A stretch of 19,749 bases of DNA from an uncultured Victivallales bacterium (GTDB lineage: Bacteria > Verrucomicrobiota > Lentisphaeria > Oligosphaerales > JAFGRS01), in assembly GCA_903834675.1 (NCBI GenBank), contig CAILKC010000558.1, positions 1 through 19,749 on the forward strand. The letters are read 5' to 3'. This document shows, piece by piece, positions 7,225-16,204 of this stretch. The notes beneath the pieces are model-generated. The model ran no database searches, was not told where the DNA came from, and was given only the letters and a program-made list of their open reading frames with translations. The number at the start of each line of letters is the position of its first letter. The stretch's first letter is position 1. The translations under genes were made by a program, and so were the position numbers.

Positions 7225-8517
7225 ATGTCGAACGAGACTTCAAAGCCGGCACTGCTGGGCGGCATGGCGGCGGTGACCTTGCGGAGTCCGGCCTGGCCGC
7301 TGGTGACGGAGGCCGATGTCGAGGCGGTCGCGGCGGTCGTGCGCAGCGGCACCTGGAGCTGGCTGGGCCCGCAAGAGCGTGCATTCTGCGACGAGTATGC
7401 CCGCTTCCTGGGGACGCGCTACTGCCTGTGCCTGGCGAATGGGACGGTGACGTTGCAGTGCGCCTTGCAGGCGGTGGGCGTCGAGCCGGGCCATGAGGTC
7501 ATCGTGCCGGGTCTGACCTGGGTGGCGACGGCCCAGTCCGCCCTGGATGTCGGCGCCGAGGTCGTCTTTGCCGACGTCAATGCGGCGACCCTCTGCCTGG
7601 ATCCGGCGAGCTTCGAAGCTGCCATCACGCCGCGCACCAAGGCCGTCATCCCCGTGCATCTGTATGGCTGCATGTGCGATATGGACGCCATCACCGAGAT
7701 CGCCCGCAAGCACGGCATCAAGATCGTGGAAGACGTCGCCCACCAGCACGGCAGCCGCTGGCGCGAGCGGGCCGCGGGGGCGTTGGGGGATGCGGGCAGC
7801 TTTAGCTTCCAGCAGAGCAAGGTCCTAACCTGCGGCGAAGGCGGGGCGGTGTCGTGCAACGACCCCGAGGTCTACCGGACCGTGTTCGCCCTCAAGCAGG
7901 TCGGCTGGGCGCCGAAGGACGCCGAGAAGGCGCCGTATGATCAGCTCGTGCCGGGCGGGCGCTATGGCCACAATTACCGCATGACGGAGATGCAGGCGGC
8001 CCTGCTACGGGGCGGCCTTCGGCGCTTGGCAGCTCAGACGGCCCAGCGCGAAGCGACGGCGCGCCTGCTGGCCGAGGCCCTGGTCACTATGGGCGGGCCA
8101 CTGCAGGCCGTGCCACGGGATCCGCGGGTCACCACCCAGGCCTACTACGGCATGACGCTGCGTTTCGACCCCGCCAGCGCCGACGGGCTGTCGCGCGAGC
8201 ACTACAACCGGGCGCTGCAGGCCGAAGGCATCAGCCTGGCCACGCCCTATGCGCCCGTCTACCGCCATCCGCTGCTCAACCTGGCCGACCGCACCAGTCC
8301 CGTGCCGTACCGCGAGCGCCAGGGGAAGCAGGACTACGCCACCCTGAGGCTGCCTGGCGCCGAGGAAGGCGCCGACCGGACAGGGTTGATCCTCATGCAC
8401 CAGGCCCTCCTGGCCAGCCCCGCCTACATCGAGCAACTGCTGCAGGGAATCCGACGCACCAACGACCACCTGGCCGCCTTGCGCCACCATTTTGCGGCTC
8501 AGCCCAAGCCAGGTTGA
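7225..8517 (+). CDS. DegT/DnrJ/EryC1/StrS aminotransferase, StsC-like subgroup
   Basis: This is a fold-type I PLP enzyme of 430 residues that would transfer an amino group to a keto-sugar or keto-cyclitol. Family motifs appear in order: ANGTVTLQCAL, EVIVPGLTWVATAQS, VPVHLYGCMCDMDAI, EDVAHQHGSRW, and QQSK with the PLP lysine at K199, followed by LTCGEGGAVSCND, then GHNYRMTEMQAALL and YAPVYRHPLL. The EDVAH and QxxKxLTxGEGG forms resemble inosose aminotransferases and AHBA synthase more than ordinary nucleotide-sugar enzymes. The start at 7225 is favoured over the in-frame ATG at 7216 because GGGAGG (7210-7215) would abut 7216 but lies nine bases before 7225. It is the last gene of the plus-strand run. 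In a glycan locus it could assimilate or make an amino sugar, or catabolise inositol-type rings; this is open. Confidence 0.88.
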   Translation: MSNETSKPALLGGMAAVTLRSPAWPLVTEADVEAVAAVVRSGTWSWLGPQERAFCDEYARFLGTRYCLCLANGTVTLQCALQAVGVEPGHEVIVPGLTWVATAQSALDVGAEVVFADVNAATLCLDPASFEAAITPRTKAVIPVHLYGCMCDMDAITEIARKHGIKIVEDVAHQHGSRWRERAAGALGDAGSFSFQQSKVLTCGEGGAVSCNDPEVYRTVFALKQVGWAPKDAEKAPYDQLVPGGRYGHNYRMTEMQAALLRGGLRRLAAQTAQREATARLLAEALVTMGGPLQAVPRDPRVTTQAYYGMTLRFDPASADGLSREHYNRALQAEGISLATPYAPVYRHPLLNLADRTSPVPYRERQGKQDYATLRLPGAEEGADRTGLILMHQALLASPAYIEQLLQGIRRTNDHLAALRHHFAAQPKPG

Positions 8518-8683
8518 GCCGGGCGGCAAGACGCGGGACGACGGCCTGGAGCCCGCGATGCCAAGCCCGTTTCGGGCAGGTTCGCGGTATCCCCGTGCCT
8601 GCAGGACCCCAGAGACGGCGGTCCGCCGCGTTCCGGGCGTAACCGGAATGGCACCGCGGCGGTCACCCCAGGCACCCCGAAGG
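8518..8683. other. Convergent intergenic gap carrying repeat copy 2
   Basis: The aminotransferase (+) and the large secreted protein (-) converge here. Besides the repeat at 8546-8594, the stretch 8610-8665 is rich in short inverted GC blocks (GGCGGTCCGCCGCG, ACCGCGGCGGT). These may extend the element or help end transcription. No gene is supported. Confidence 0.5.
8546..8594 (+). repeat. Dispersed palindromic repeat, copy 2
   Basis: It has the same family flanks as the copy at 5-53, namely CTGGAGCCCGCGATGCCAAG and TTCGCGGTA. The outer arms are CCGCGA (8553-8558) and TCGCGG (8582-8587). The inner hairpin differs in sequence yet still pairs: GCCCG (8565-8569), loop TTT, CGGGC (8573-8577). It sits between two convergent genes, so it could act as a two-way terminator, although no T-run follows. 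Confidence 0.72.
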
Positions 8684-11600
8684 CTACGGCTTCTGCTCCT
8701 CGCGCAAGACGCGGGCGACCTCCGCCGGGGCAGCGCCAGGCAGAGCCAACAGGGAAACGGTCGTCGTCCAGCTGGCGCCCGGGGCCAAGCGTGCCGGGGT
8801 GTACATCCACTCGGTGGTTGGCGGTTCCCCGCGCCACGAGTAGACCTGGGAGACCTGGTCACGCACGAAGGTCAGCACCACTCCGGCCTCCGGTCCCAGC
8901 ACCGCGATGCGGTTGCCGACCAAGGCCCCGACGGCGCGCTGGCGCAGGGCCGAGGCGGCGCCGTCAGGCAGGTCACCGGCGGCGCTGACGGTGAAGACAC
9001 TGTCGCCACCCGGCCCGCGGACCTCGCGGACACCGTCGACCCACGGCACCAGCAACGGGCAGCCGAAAAGCGCCCCCTGACCCGAGCGCTGCAGGGCCTC
9101 TCGTCCCGGTTGCAGGACGTGGTGCATCCAGAAGGCCACGGTCCGCTCCGCCTCACCGCGGTTCTCAAGGTCGATTTGCAGCCGGATCTCGGGACGATCT
9201 GCCGCGATCCGAAAGGTCTTGCGCAGGCGCAAGCCGCCGAGGAGCGGCGACCCGGCCCATTCGCGTTCGAGAACGACCTCCGCCGCGCCCTCGCGCAGGC
9301 CGCGGCTGCGGACTTCGCAGGCGGCGTCCTCGTCGCCGCTCCAGCGTGCCTTCTCCGGCGCCCAGACCAGATCGACCGCGGCGCCATCGCCCTTGGCGCC
9401 GGTCGGGGCAACGAAGGTGACGCCGCCAGCGTTCCAGCGGCGGATGCGACCGCCGAGATCGGGGGCAAGCACAAGCTCCTGCGTGGGGGTCTGGATCACG
9501 AGTCCGCCCGCGTCGGCGTCCGTGCCAGCCAGAATGCGGATGCCGGCGGCGGTCACATTCTCTTCGCGGACCTCTTCACGGCGGAAGCGGCGTTGCCAAT
9601 CATCGAGTACAGCCTGGGCGTCATCGGCTGGCGCGACGGCATCCTCAGCCCGAGCGGCGCGCACCAGGATGAAGCGCGTTCCCAGCGGCGGGATACTGAG
9701 TCCCAGGCCACTGGCAAGCTCGCTCGCGCCCCAGGCACGGGCGCTGCCGCGGGCCAGGCAATGGCCGGTGCTGAGGTCCTCGACGGTCAGGCCCGCGCCG
9801 GGCGGGGCTGTGGCCACGCTCAGACGGACGGCGGCGGCGCGACTGGGGTGGAGGTTGAACACGACGGCCAACAGACTGTCAGCCTGGCGCCAGGCGAGGT
9901 GACGCAGGTGCGGGGCCCAGTCGGGGTCACGGGTGAGGCGCTCGCGGCCGTCCTGGCGGTAGAGGCGTTCGCGGTCAGGCAGGCCCTCGGCGCGGACCGC
10001 GGTGTCGTCGTGGGTGCCATGCCGGAACCACGACTCCGCGCGGGCAATCTCCGCCATGGCCGCCTGGATCGCGTGCAGATAGGCGCCGTCGAGGTGATCG
10101 AACGAGGCGTAGAATCCTCCCCCGCTGCCCCCCGCCGCGGCGATGGCCAGCAGGTTCTGCCGGACCTCGGCCGGGCTGAACACGACGGACTCAGCGGACC
10201 AGGCATCGTAGAACGCCGCGGTGAGCACCAGGGTGGGCTTGGTCAAGGTGCGGCAGGTGCGGACCACGTTGTCCACAAAGCGCGCGCCGCCGTGGTACAT
10301 CATGGGCGTATGCTGATCGGCGACGGCATCGAACTGGCGCACGTCCACGGCTTCGCCGTCGAAGACCTCGCTGCCGGGTGGATCGGGCACCCAATGGGCG
10401 CAGATGCTGTTGACCAGCCCCGGGGCGAGGTCGCGGACCAGCTCCGAATGCAGGCGGATGATCTCGGCATTCTGCCACATGCGGAAGCGCGTCCAGGCGG
10501 GCCGGTATTGTGCCAGGATGACCTCGGGGGTGACGTCGGCGGCCAGGGCTGGACCGCCGTGGCTGGCGAGCTGGGCCAGACAACGGCTACAGAAGCACGA
10601 GCGTGTCGCATCCATGGGCCCGGAACCGCCGACCTCATAGTCATTGCTGATCGCCCAGCAGAGCTCGCGGACCTCAGGCGTCAGCAGACCCTGGAGCCAG
10701 GTGCGGTACTCTTGCAGGAAAAGCGGACCGTGGTCGCTGACATACCCCGGGCAGAACACCCCCACCCAGCGCTTACCATCGCGGTCCAGCAGCCAGACCT
10801 CTTCCGGGTAGCCGCGGGCGGCCCAGTCGATGCGACCGTAGTTGTGTAACTGAAAGCCGTAGGGGCCAGCGCTGCTCCAGCCCATCCCCAGACGCAGGCG
10901 CCAGCCGCGGGCTTTGAGTTCGCGGGCAAGCTCGAGGGTGCGGTCACGGGTGGGCAACTGCGTGCCGCGCACCCCGACCGCTTCGAGGGTGGCGAGCAGG
11001 TTGCCGCGCAGCGCCGGGGTGGCCGCCTCAAGCGTGTATTCGTACCACGGCATCAGATCGAACGCCTGCGGCAGGCGCACCGGCGGGAGAGGCGGCAGAG
11101 AGGCGAGGCGGACCCGCGCCTCGAGGCCACGGCCCGCTTTGCCCTCCAGGTGGTAAACCAGGTCGCCACCCACGAACCCAGGCTCAGGCTGCAGGAAGGG
11201 CGCAAACACGGTGGCCCACGGCGGCGCACTCTGGCCCACGGCCCGCGTCGGGACGGGAATGCGGTAGCGCCGGAAGCCGAGGCCGTCGTGCTGCACCGGC
11301 AGTGGCTCTGCCAGGCTCGGCCTGCCGAGATCAGGATGCAGCCACGTGGCGTCGGCGAGCTGGACCCCCTCGGGCAGGTCGAGGAGCAGGACCAACTCCT
11401 GGGCTTGGCCGCGATCGCCAACAAAGCCGAAGGCCGGGGCCAGCGCCGCGCCGCTCAGGAGATGGAAGGTGGGGACACCGCCGCTGGCGCTGGCGGTCAA
11501 GGCCGTGGGAAAAGCGAGCGCCTGGACTGGGAAGGTGGCCGCTGGCGCCAGGCTCGCGCCACAGTCCGTCAGTGCCGCCCGTGCCACCGTGGCAACGTCG

Positions 11601-12442
11601 CCGGCCCATACGGTCAGAGCCAAATCGGCCACCAAGCGCGTGCCCGCAGGGTGTTCGAGGTAGCCTGGACTGCCTTGGTCGAGACCGTTGGCGCGCGGAT
11701 TGGCGAACTCCAGGACGAAGCCGCCCGCCGTCAGCCGACTGGCCAGGTTGTGCTGGCCGCGGAAGCCGGCCCAGGCCTCGAGGTCCGGAAACAGGACCGC
11801 GATCCCCTCGGCCCGCGGCCGGACGGCCGCCGCCAGCCAACGGTCGCGCCGGAAGTCGGGGAAGCCGAGAGAGCCGTCCGCCGCCGGCGTGCGGAAGTAC
11901 GTGCCCGGCGCGGCCTCCGCCAGTGCCGTGGCCGCGCCACTCGGCCCCGGAGACAAAAGCGTATCCGCGTCGGCAGCGGTGACCCAGATGACCCCGAACC
12001 GGCGCACCCAGGCAGGCTGCATGAGTTCGGCCTCCCAGCGCAGCCGGACCCAGGGCTTGCCCGCGGCGAAGGTGAAGATCTTATTCACCCGCAACCACGG
12101 CGCGAAACCCTGCGTGACCTGGATTTCGGTGGTCCCGTCAGCACGGCCTTGGACCACGGGAGGTTCGGCGCGGGCCATCCATTCCTCGATGGCGGCGGGC
12201 TTGGTCGTGTCGTCGCCCGGGGGGCCCAGGGTCACGCTGAGCCCAGGGTTCCAGCCGCCGACTTGGGCCAGCAGGTTCGGGCGCCCCGGCGGGGAAAGCT
12301 CGAGCAGTCGCCCGTCAACGCCGATCAGGGCGTGAAGAGCGCCGGTCTCGACCGCGGTCCGACCCGCCGCCGCCGGCGAGACCTCGACGGCCGCGGTGAC
12401 CAGAACCGGTAGACAGGCCAACCCGATCAGCAGCATCCGCAT
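8684..12442 (-). CDS. Large secreted putative glycoside hydrolase, 1252 residues
   Basis: I do not recognise a characterised family. The N-terminus MRMLLIGLACLPVLVTAAV is a Sec signal. Residues about 25-450 look like beta-sandwich domains. Residues about 455-770 look like a TIM barrel: FDLMPWYEYTLE at the start, then GWRLRLGMGWSSAGPYGF, then WAISNDYEVGGSG with N600-D601-Y602-E603, which recalls the acid/base 'NE' strand of clan GH-A enzymes. Shortly after comes a C616-x-C618-x2-C621 cluster (CFCSRC), as in metal-binding loops of GH42-like proteins. Residues about 970-1250 resemble a mutarotase-like or hydrolase-associated sandwich (APDLGGRIRRWN, FWMHHVLQPGREAL). GAGG at 12450-12453 is a suitable ribosome site seven bases from the ATG. 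It is transcribed towards the plus-strand cluster. A role in extracellular glycan attack is inferred from context and fold. Confidence 0.85.
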   Translation of the reverse strand: MRMLLIGLACLPVLVTAAVEVSPAAAGRTAVETGALHALIGVDGRLLELSPPGRPNLLAQVGGWNPGLSVTLGPPGDDTTKPAAIEEWMARAEPPVVQGRADGTTEIQVTQGFAPWLRVNKIFTFAAGKPWVRLRWEAELMQPAWVRRFGVIWVTAADADTLLSPGPSGAATALAEAAPGTYFRTPAADGSLGFPDFRRDRWLAAAVRPRAEGIAVLFPDLEAWAGFRGQHNLASRLTAGGFVLEFANPRANGLDQGSPGYLEHPAGTRLVADLALTVWAGDVATVARAALTDCGASLAPAATFPVQALAFPTALTASASGGVPTFHLLSGAALAPAFGFVGDRGQAQELVLLLDLPEGVQLADATWLHPDLGRPSLAEPLPVQHDGLGFRRYRIPVPTRAVGQSAPPWATVFAPFLQPEPGFVGGDLVYHLEGKAGRGLEARVRLASLPPLPPVRLPQAFDLMPWYEYTLEAATPALRGNLLATLEAVGVRGTQLPTRDRTLELARELKARGWRLRLGMGWSSAGPYGFQLHNYGRIDWAARGYPEEVWLLDRDGKRWVGVFCPGYVSDHGPLFLQEYRTWLQGLLTPEVRELCWAISNDYEVGGSGPMDATRSCFCSRCLAQLASHGGPALAADVTPEVILAQYRPAWTRFRMWQNAEIIRLHSELVRDLAPGLVNSICAHWVPDPPGSEVFDGEAVDVRQFDAVADQHTPMMYHGGARFVDNVVRTCRTLTKPTLVLTAAFYDAWSAESVVFSPAEVRQNLLAIAAAGGSGGGFYASFDHLDGAYLHAIQAAMAEIARAESWFRHGTHDDTAVRAEGLPDRERLYRQDGRERLTRDPDWAPHLRHLAWRQADSLLAVVFNLHPSRAAAVRLSVATAPPGAGLTVEDLSTGHCLARGSARAWGASELASGLGLSIPPLGTRFILVRAARAEDAVAPADDAQAVLDDWQRRFRREEVREENVTAAGIRILAGTDADAGGLVIQTPTQELVLAPDLGGRIRRWNAGGVTFVAPTGAKGDGAAVDLVWAPEKARWSGDEDAACEVRSRGLREGAAEVVLEREWAGSPLLGGLRLRKTFRIAADRPEIRLQIDLENRGEAERTVAFWMHHVLQPGREALQRSGQGALFGCPLLVPWVDGVREVRGPGGDSVFTVSAAGDLPDGAASALRQRAVGALVGNRIAVLGPEAGVVLTFVRDQVSQVYSWRGEPPTTEWMYTPARLAPGASWTTTVSLLALPGAAPAEVARVLREEQKP

Positions 12443-12700
12443 GTAACTACCTCATGAGCCACGTTGATGAGTCAGCCAGAGTGTTCGTAAGCTGAGTAGA
12501 CTGGGGCGCCGATGACGGTCGAGAAGCGGGAGTCGACGAGCGCCTGGCGGCTTACCACGGTGCGCTCCAAGGGCGACTGCCCTCGCCTGGCCGAGCACAC
12601 CTGAGATCCATCTCGCCGCGCCTCAGCGGGACGAAGAGGGGGCACGCAAAGCCCGGAGCGACGGTTCGACCTGCATTCAGGAGATTCGCTACCCGCAAGG
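12443..12700. other. Intergenic gap with a 30-codon plus-strand ORF fragment
   Basis: This gap separates the large secreted gene from the DUF2442 gene. It holds the start context of the large gene and one small ATG-to-TGA frame (12512-12604, +) whose peptide ends with LTTVRSKGDCPRLAEHT. That frame has no ribosome site and may be a relic of a lost gene or chance. A minus-strand frame crossing 12472-12753 overlaps the DUF2442 gene and has an arginine-rich, non-coding look. Confidence 0.4.
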
Positions 12701-13268
<568 letters not shown>

Positions 13269-13397
13269 TGCTTTGCACCCCTGCGCCAGAAGCACTCCTG
13301 CATGCCCAACCACGACGCTAGCATCGTCGGGCTACGCTGACGGACTAATGTACGCCGCGCGGAGCACTGTGTCATGTGGGACAGGCTGCTTCTCATA

Positions 13398-13772
13398 CTA
13401 CAACCGCAGCAGCCTCTGGGCGCGCTGCCAGGCTTCGGCCAGGAACACGGTGCGGTCCTTGAACTGGGAGTTCCTGAGGTCGGCCTCGAGGAGCAGGCTG
13501 CGGGAGTAGCCCAGGCCACGCAGGACACTCATGAGCTGTGGCCAATCCGTGTCGCCCTCGTAGGGCAGCCGGTGGGAATCCTCGCCCGAGTTGTCGTGGA
13601 GATGCACGATGCACAGCCGCGGGCCGTATTTCTCCAGGATCTTGAAGTGGTACTCCGAGTGCTCCGGCCGGGCCCCGATGGACACGACCTCGAATCCGGT
13701 CTGGCGAATCAACGACATAGCCTCGACGAAGGGCAGCGTGGCGTCGAACGAGGTGCAGATGGCGGGCTTCAT
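13398..13772 (-). pseudogene. Internally deleted sugar isomerase/epimerase (xylose-isomerase-like barrel)
   Basis: The first 43 residues (MKPAICTSFDATLPF through ARPEHSEYHF) match the first strands of AP-endonuclease-2/xylose-isomerase-like sugar isomerases. The rest (KILEKYGPRL, VHLHDNSGEDSHRLPYEG, DWPQLM, LLLEADLRNSQFKD) matches the last barrel strands. The join falls near 13640-13650. Family members have about 250-290 residues, so roughly 130-160 residues are missing from the middle in frame, including the strands that carry the first metal-binding Glu and the usual DxGH element. A functional barrel seems impossible. The frame is otherwise intact with a normal TAG stop, and the ATG overlaps the GH2 stop as ATGA, so the deletion looks recent. 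A stable mini-protein or an assembly error are alternatives. Confidence 0.72.
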
Positions 13773-16204
13773 GGGCTACTCCTCACGGTGAGGGTGGCCG
13801 GGGGCAGGCCGGCGGCCTCTGCCGTCAACCGCAGGTTGCCCGCGCGGGCGCCGGTCTTGAGCACCACCAGACAGCGCCCGCGGTACGCCGGTCGTTCCGG
13901 CTGCTGGAAGCTCGCTATGCCGCGAGGGTCGGGACTGCCCACGGCCACGATGGTGCCGGGGCCTTCGAGGCGGAAGCGCACCAGGCTCTCGGCGTCTGGA
14001 TTGAGCACGCCGGCGGCGTCCCGCAATTCGACGCTCACAAAGCATAGGTCCTGCCCGTCGGCGGCGAGTTGCGTGCGGTCGGGGGTCAGGCGGAGGGCGG
14101 CGGCGGCGCCGGCGGTATCCAGGCGCCAGGAGGCCAGCTCCTGGCCCGCGGCGTCGAGGCCGGTCGCCAGCAGCGCCCCGGGTTCGTAGGGCACTTCGTA
14201 GGTGGCCGTGAAGCGCGTGCTCCGGGTAGTCGCCTGCGCGCCGAGGTCACGCCCATTGAGCCGCAGCCGCACCTGCGGACAGGACGAGTAGACCCGCACC
14301 GTGAGCGGGCGTCCTTCCTGCCCAGGCCAGGTCCACGACTCGCGCTCGTCGGGCCAGCCCCAGCCCCACACCAGCTCCTTGGTCTTACCGGGCGGCAAGG
14401 GAGGTTGCACGAAACAGGAGACGGTCGGTTCCAGGCCCCACACCGCGGCCCGGTAGTAGGACTGCGGGCGCCGCCAGCAGCAGAGGTCGAGGTCGCCGCA
14501 GTTCGACACGGTCCAGGGCCAGGTGGCGTACAGCGATGGCTCGCCCTCGAAATGCGTGAAGCCCAGCGCCGACTCGCCGAGGTAGTCCATGGCGGTCCAG
14601 ACGAAGTCGCCGATGACGTAGGGCAGGTCCAGAGTGGCCATCCAGTGCTCGAAGCACTTCAACGGGAACGACTCGGTGCCGGCGATGAGGCGGGCAGGCA
14701 GGCGTTCGTGATCGGGGCGGTAGCAGTCTTCGCGGTAGTTGTAACCGCAGACCTCGAGGTGGCCGAACTGGGCATCGAGGGCCTCCCAGGGCTTGGCGCC
14801 GGGGTGCGCCCCGATGGCAACGGCGCGGCTCGGGTCGAGCGCCCGCACCCAGGCACTCAGCCCGCGCCCGCGTTCGGCGCCCTCGGGAGTGGCCTGTTCG
14901 GGAATCTCGTTGCCGATGCTCCACATCACGACGCTGGGGTGGTTGCGGTCGCGGCACACCATGGCCTCGATGTCGCGCTCCCACCAGGCCGCAAAGAAGC
15001 GCCCGTAATCCCGCGGGCTCTTGCCTTGGTTCCAGCAGTCGAAGGCCTCATCCATCACCAGCACCCCCAGGCGGTCGCAGGCGTCTAGGAAGCCCGGCGA
15101 GGGCGGGTTATGGCTGGTCCGGATGGCATTGAAACCCGCGGCCTTGAGCAGCTCGACCCGACGCTCTTCCGCCCGGTCGTAGGTGCAGGCCCCGAGGCAG
15201 CCATTGTCGTGATGCACACAGCCCCCGCGCAGCTTCAGCGCCTGGCCGTTGAGCCGAAAGCCGCGCTCGGCGTCCATCTCGACATGCCGAATGCCGAAGA
15301 CGGTCTCGACCCGGTCGAGGGGCTGACCCGCCCGCCGCAGCGTGCTGACCAACCGCTGGAGCACGGGCGTCTCGGGAGACCACAGCGCCGGCGTGGCAAC
15401 CGTAAGCTCCTGCTCGACGGTCTGGCGCCCGGCCACGACCACGCACGGCGACACGACCGTGGCCAGGGTCTGGCCCGCCGCGTCGACCACCGTGGTTGCC
15501 AGTTCCGCCGCACCGTCGGCCACCGTGGCCCACTCCAGCGTCGTCTGCACCCGCACCAGCGCGCGTGCCGCCGAGACCTCAGGCGTGGTGACAAAGACGC
15601 CCCACGGCTCCACCCGATCCGCGCCGGTCATGGTCAGCCAGACGTGCCGGTAAATCCCCGCACCCGGAAACCAGCGGCTGCTCTTTCCAGACGCATCTAC
15701 CTTGACTACAATGACATTCGGCTCCGTGCCGAAACGTAGGTGTGGCGTCACGTCGAGGTGGAAACCGGTGTAGCCATAGGGATGCTCGCCGAGGCAGACG
15801 CCGTTGCACCACACGGTGGCGTTCATGTAGACGCCGTCGAAGGTGAGGGTGACGTGCCGGCCGCGCTCGGATTCTGGCAGGCTGAAGCGCTTGCGGTACC
15901 AGCCCAGGCCGCCGACGGTGAAGCCCTGCGCGCCGCCGCCCTCGGCCGTCGAGTCAAAGGGACCGGAACGCCGCGGGGCTACTGCTGCCGGCGCCGACCC
16001 CGTGACCGTGGCCGGGCTCAGCGCGGGCAGGTCCTCGACGCTCCAGTCATGGGGCAGATCGACCCCGCGCCAGCCGGAGTCGTCCAGGTCGGGGGCTTCG
16101 GCGCCAGGCGCATCCCCGCGCTGGAAACGCCAGTCGCGATCGAAGCGCTCGGTCCGCCGCGGCGAGGCCGAGGCGAGCTCGGCAGACAAGGTCTTCTTGG
16201 CCAT
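13769..16204 (-). CDS. GH2 beta-galactosidase-like glycoside hydrolase
   Basis: This 811-residue retaining glycosidase of family GH2 would cleave beta-galactosides or related glycosides. Its domains run in order: jelly-roll sugar-binding (about 18-195, with GLGWYRKRFSLPE and GVYMNATVWCNGVCLGEHPYG), Ig-like (205-310), and TIM barrel (315-600). In the barrel are the FNAIRTSHNPPS motif, the acid/base in WSIGNEIPE at E433, and the nucleophile in IAGTESFP at E511. A DUF4982-like domain (about 630-690) and an Ig-like end domain (about 702-811) follow. There is no signal peptide, so it is probably cytoplasmic. The start at 16204 follows GGAG eight bases upstream; the frame stays open to 16276 but without a better site. 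It is coupled to the damaged isomerase gene. Substrate may be galactoside, glucuronide or mannoside. Confidence 0.92.
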   Translation of the reverse strand: MAKKTLSAELASASPRRTERFDRDWRFQRGDAPGAEAPDLDDSGWRGVDLPHDWSVEDLPALSPATVTGSAPAAVAPRRSGPFDSTAEGGGAQGFTVGGLGWYRKRFSLPESERGRHVTLTFDGVYMNATVWCNGVCLGEHPYGYTGFHLDVTPHLRFGTEPNVIVVKVDASGKSSRWFPGAGIYRHVWLTMTGADRVEPWGVFVTTPEVSAARALVRVQTTLEWATVADGAAELATTVVDAAGQTLATVVSPCVVVAGRQTVEQELTVATPALWSPETPVLQRLVSTLRRAGQPLDRVETVFGIRHVEMDAERGFRLNGQALKLRGGCVHHDNGCLGACTYDRAEERRVELLKAAGFNAIRTSHNPPSPGFLDACDRLGVLVMDEAFDCWNQGKSPRDYGRFFAAWWERDIEAMVCRDRNHPSVVMWSIGNEIPEQATPEGAERGRGLSAWVRALDPSRAVAIGAHPGAKPWEALDAQFGHLEVCGYNYREDCYRPDHERLPARLIAGTESFPLKCFEHWMATLDLPYVIGDFVWTAMDYLGESALGFTHFEGEPSLYATWPWTVSNCGDLDLCCWRRPQSYYRAAVWGLEPTVSCFVQPPLPPGKTKELVWGWGWPDERESWTWPGQEGRPLTVRVYSSCPQVRLRLNGRDLGAQATTRSTRFTATYEVPYEPGALLATGLDAAGQELASWRLDTAGAAAALRLTPDRTQLAADGQDLCFVSVELRDAAGVLNPDAESLVRFRLEGPGTIVAVGSPDPRGIASFQQPERPAYRGRCLVVLKTGARAGNLRLTAEAAGLPPATLTVRSSP

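Noticed and set aside
8492..10849. Long plus-strand open frame of 785 codons opposite the large secreted gene
   Set aside because: It lies fully antisense to a gene with signal peptide, ribosome site and domain-like sequence. Its product is a low-complexity mix rich in glycine, alanine, arginine and glutamine with no motif. Long antisense frames are common in GC-rich DNA.
13313..13329. Hairpin CGACG-loop-CGTCG as a terminator of the isomerase remnant
   Set aside because: The stem is only five base pairs, lies about 70 bases after the stop and has no T-run on the minus strand.
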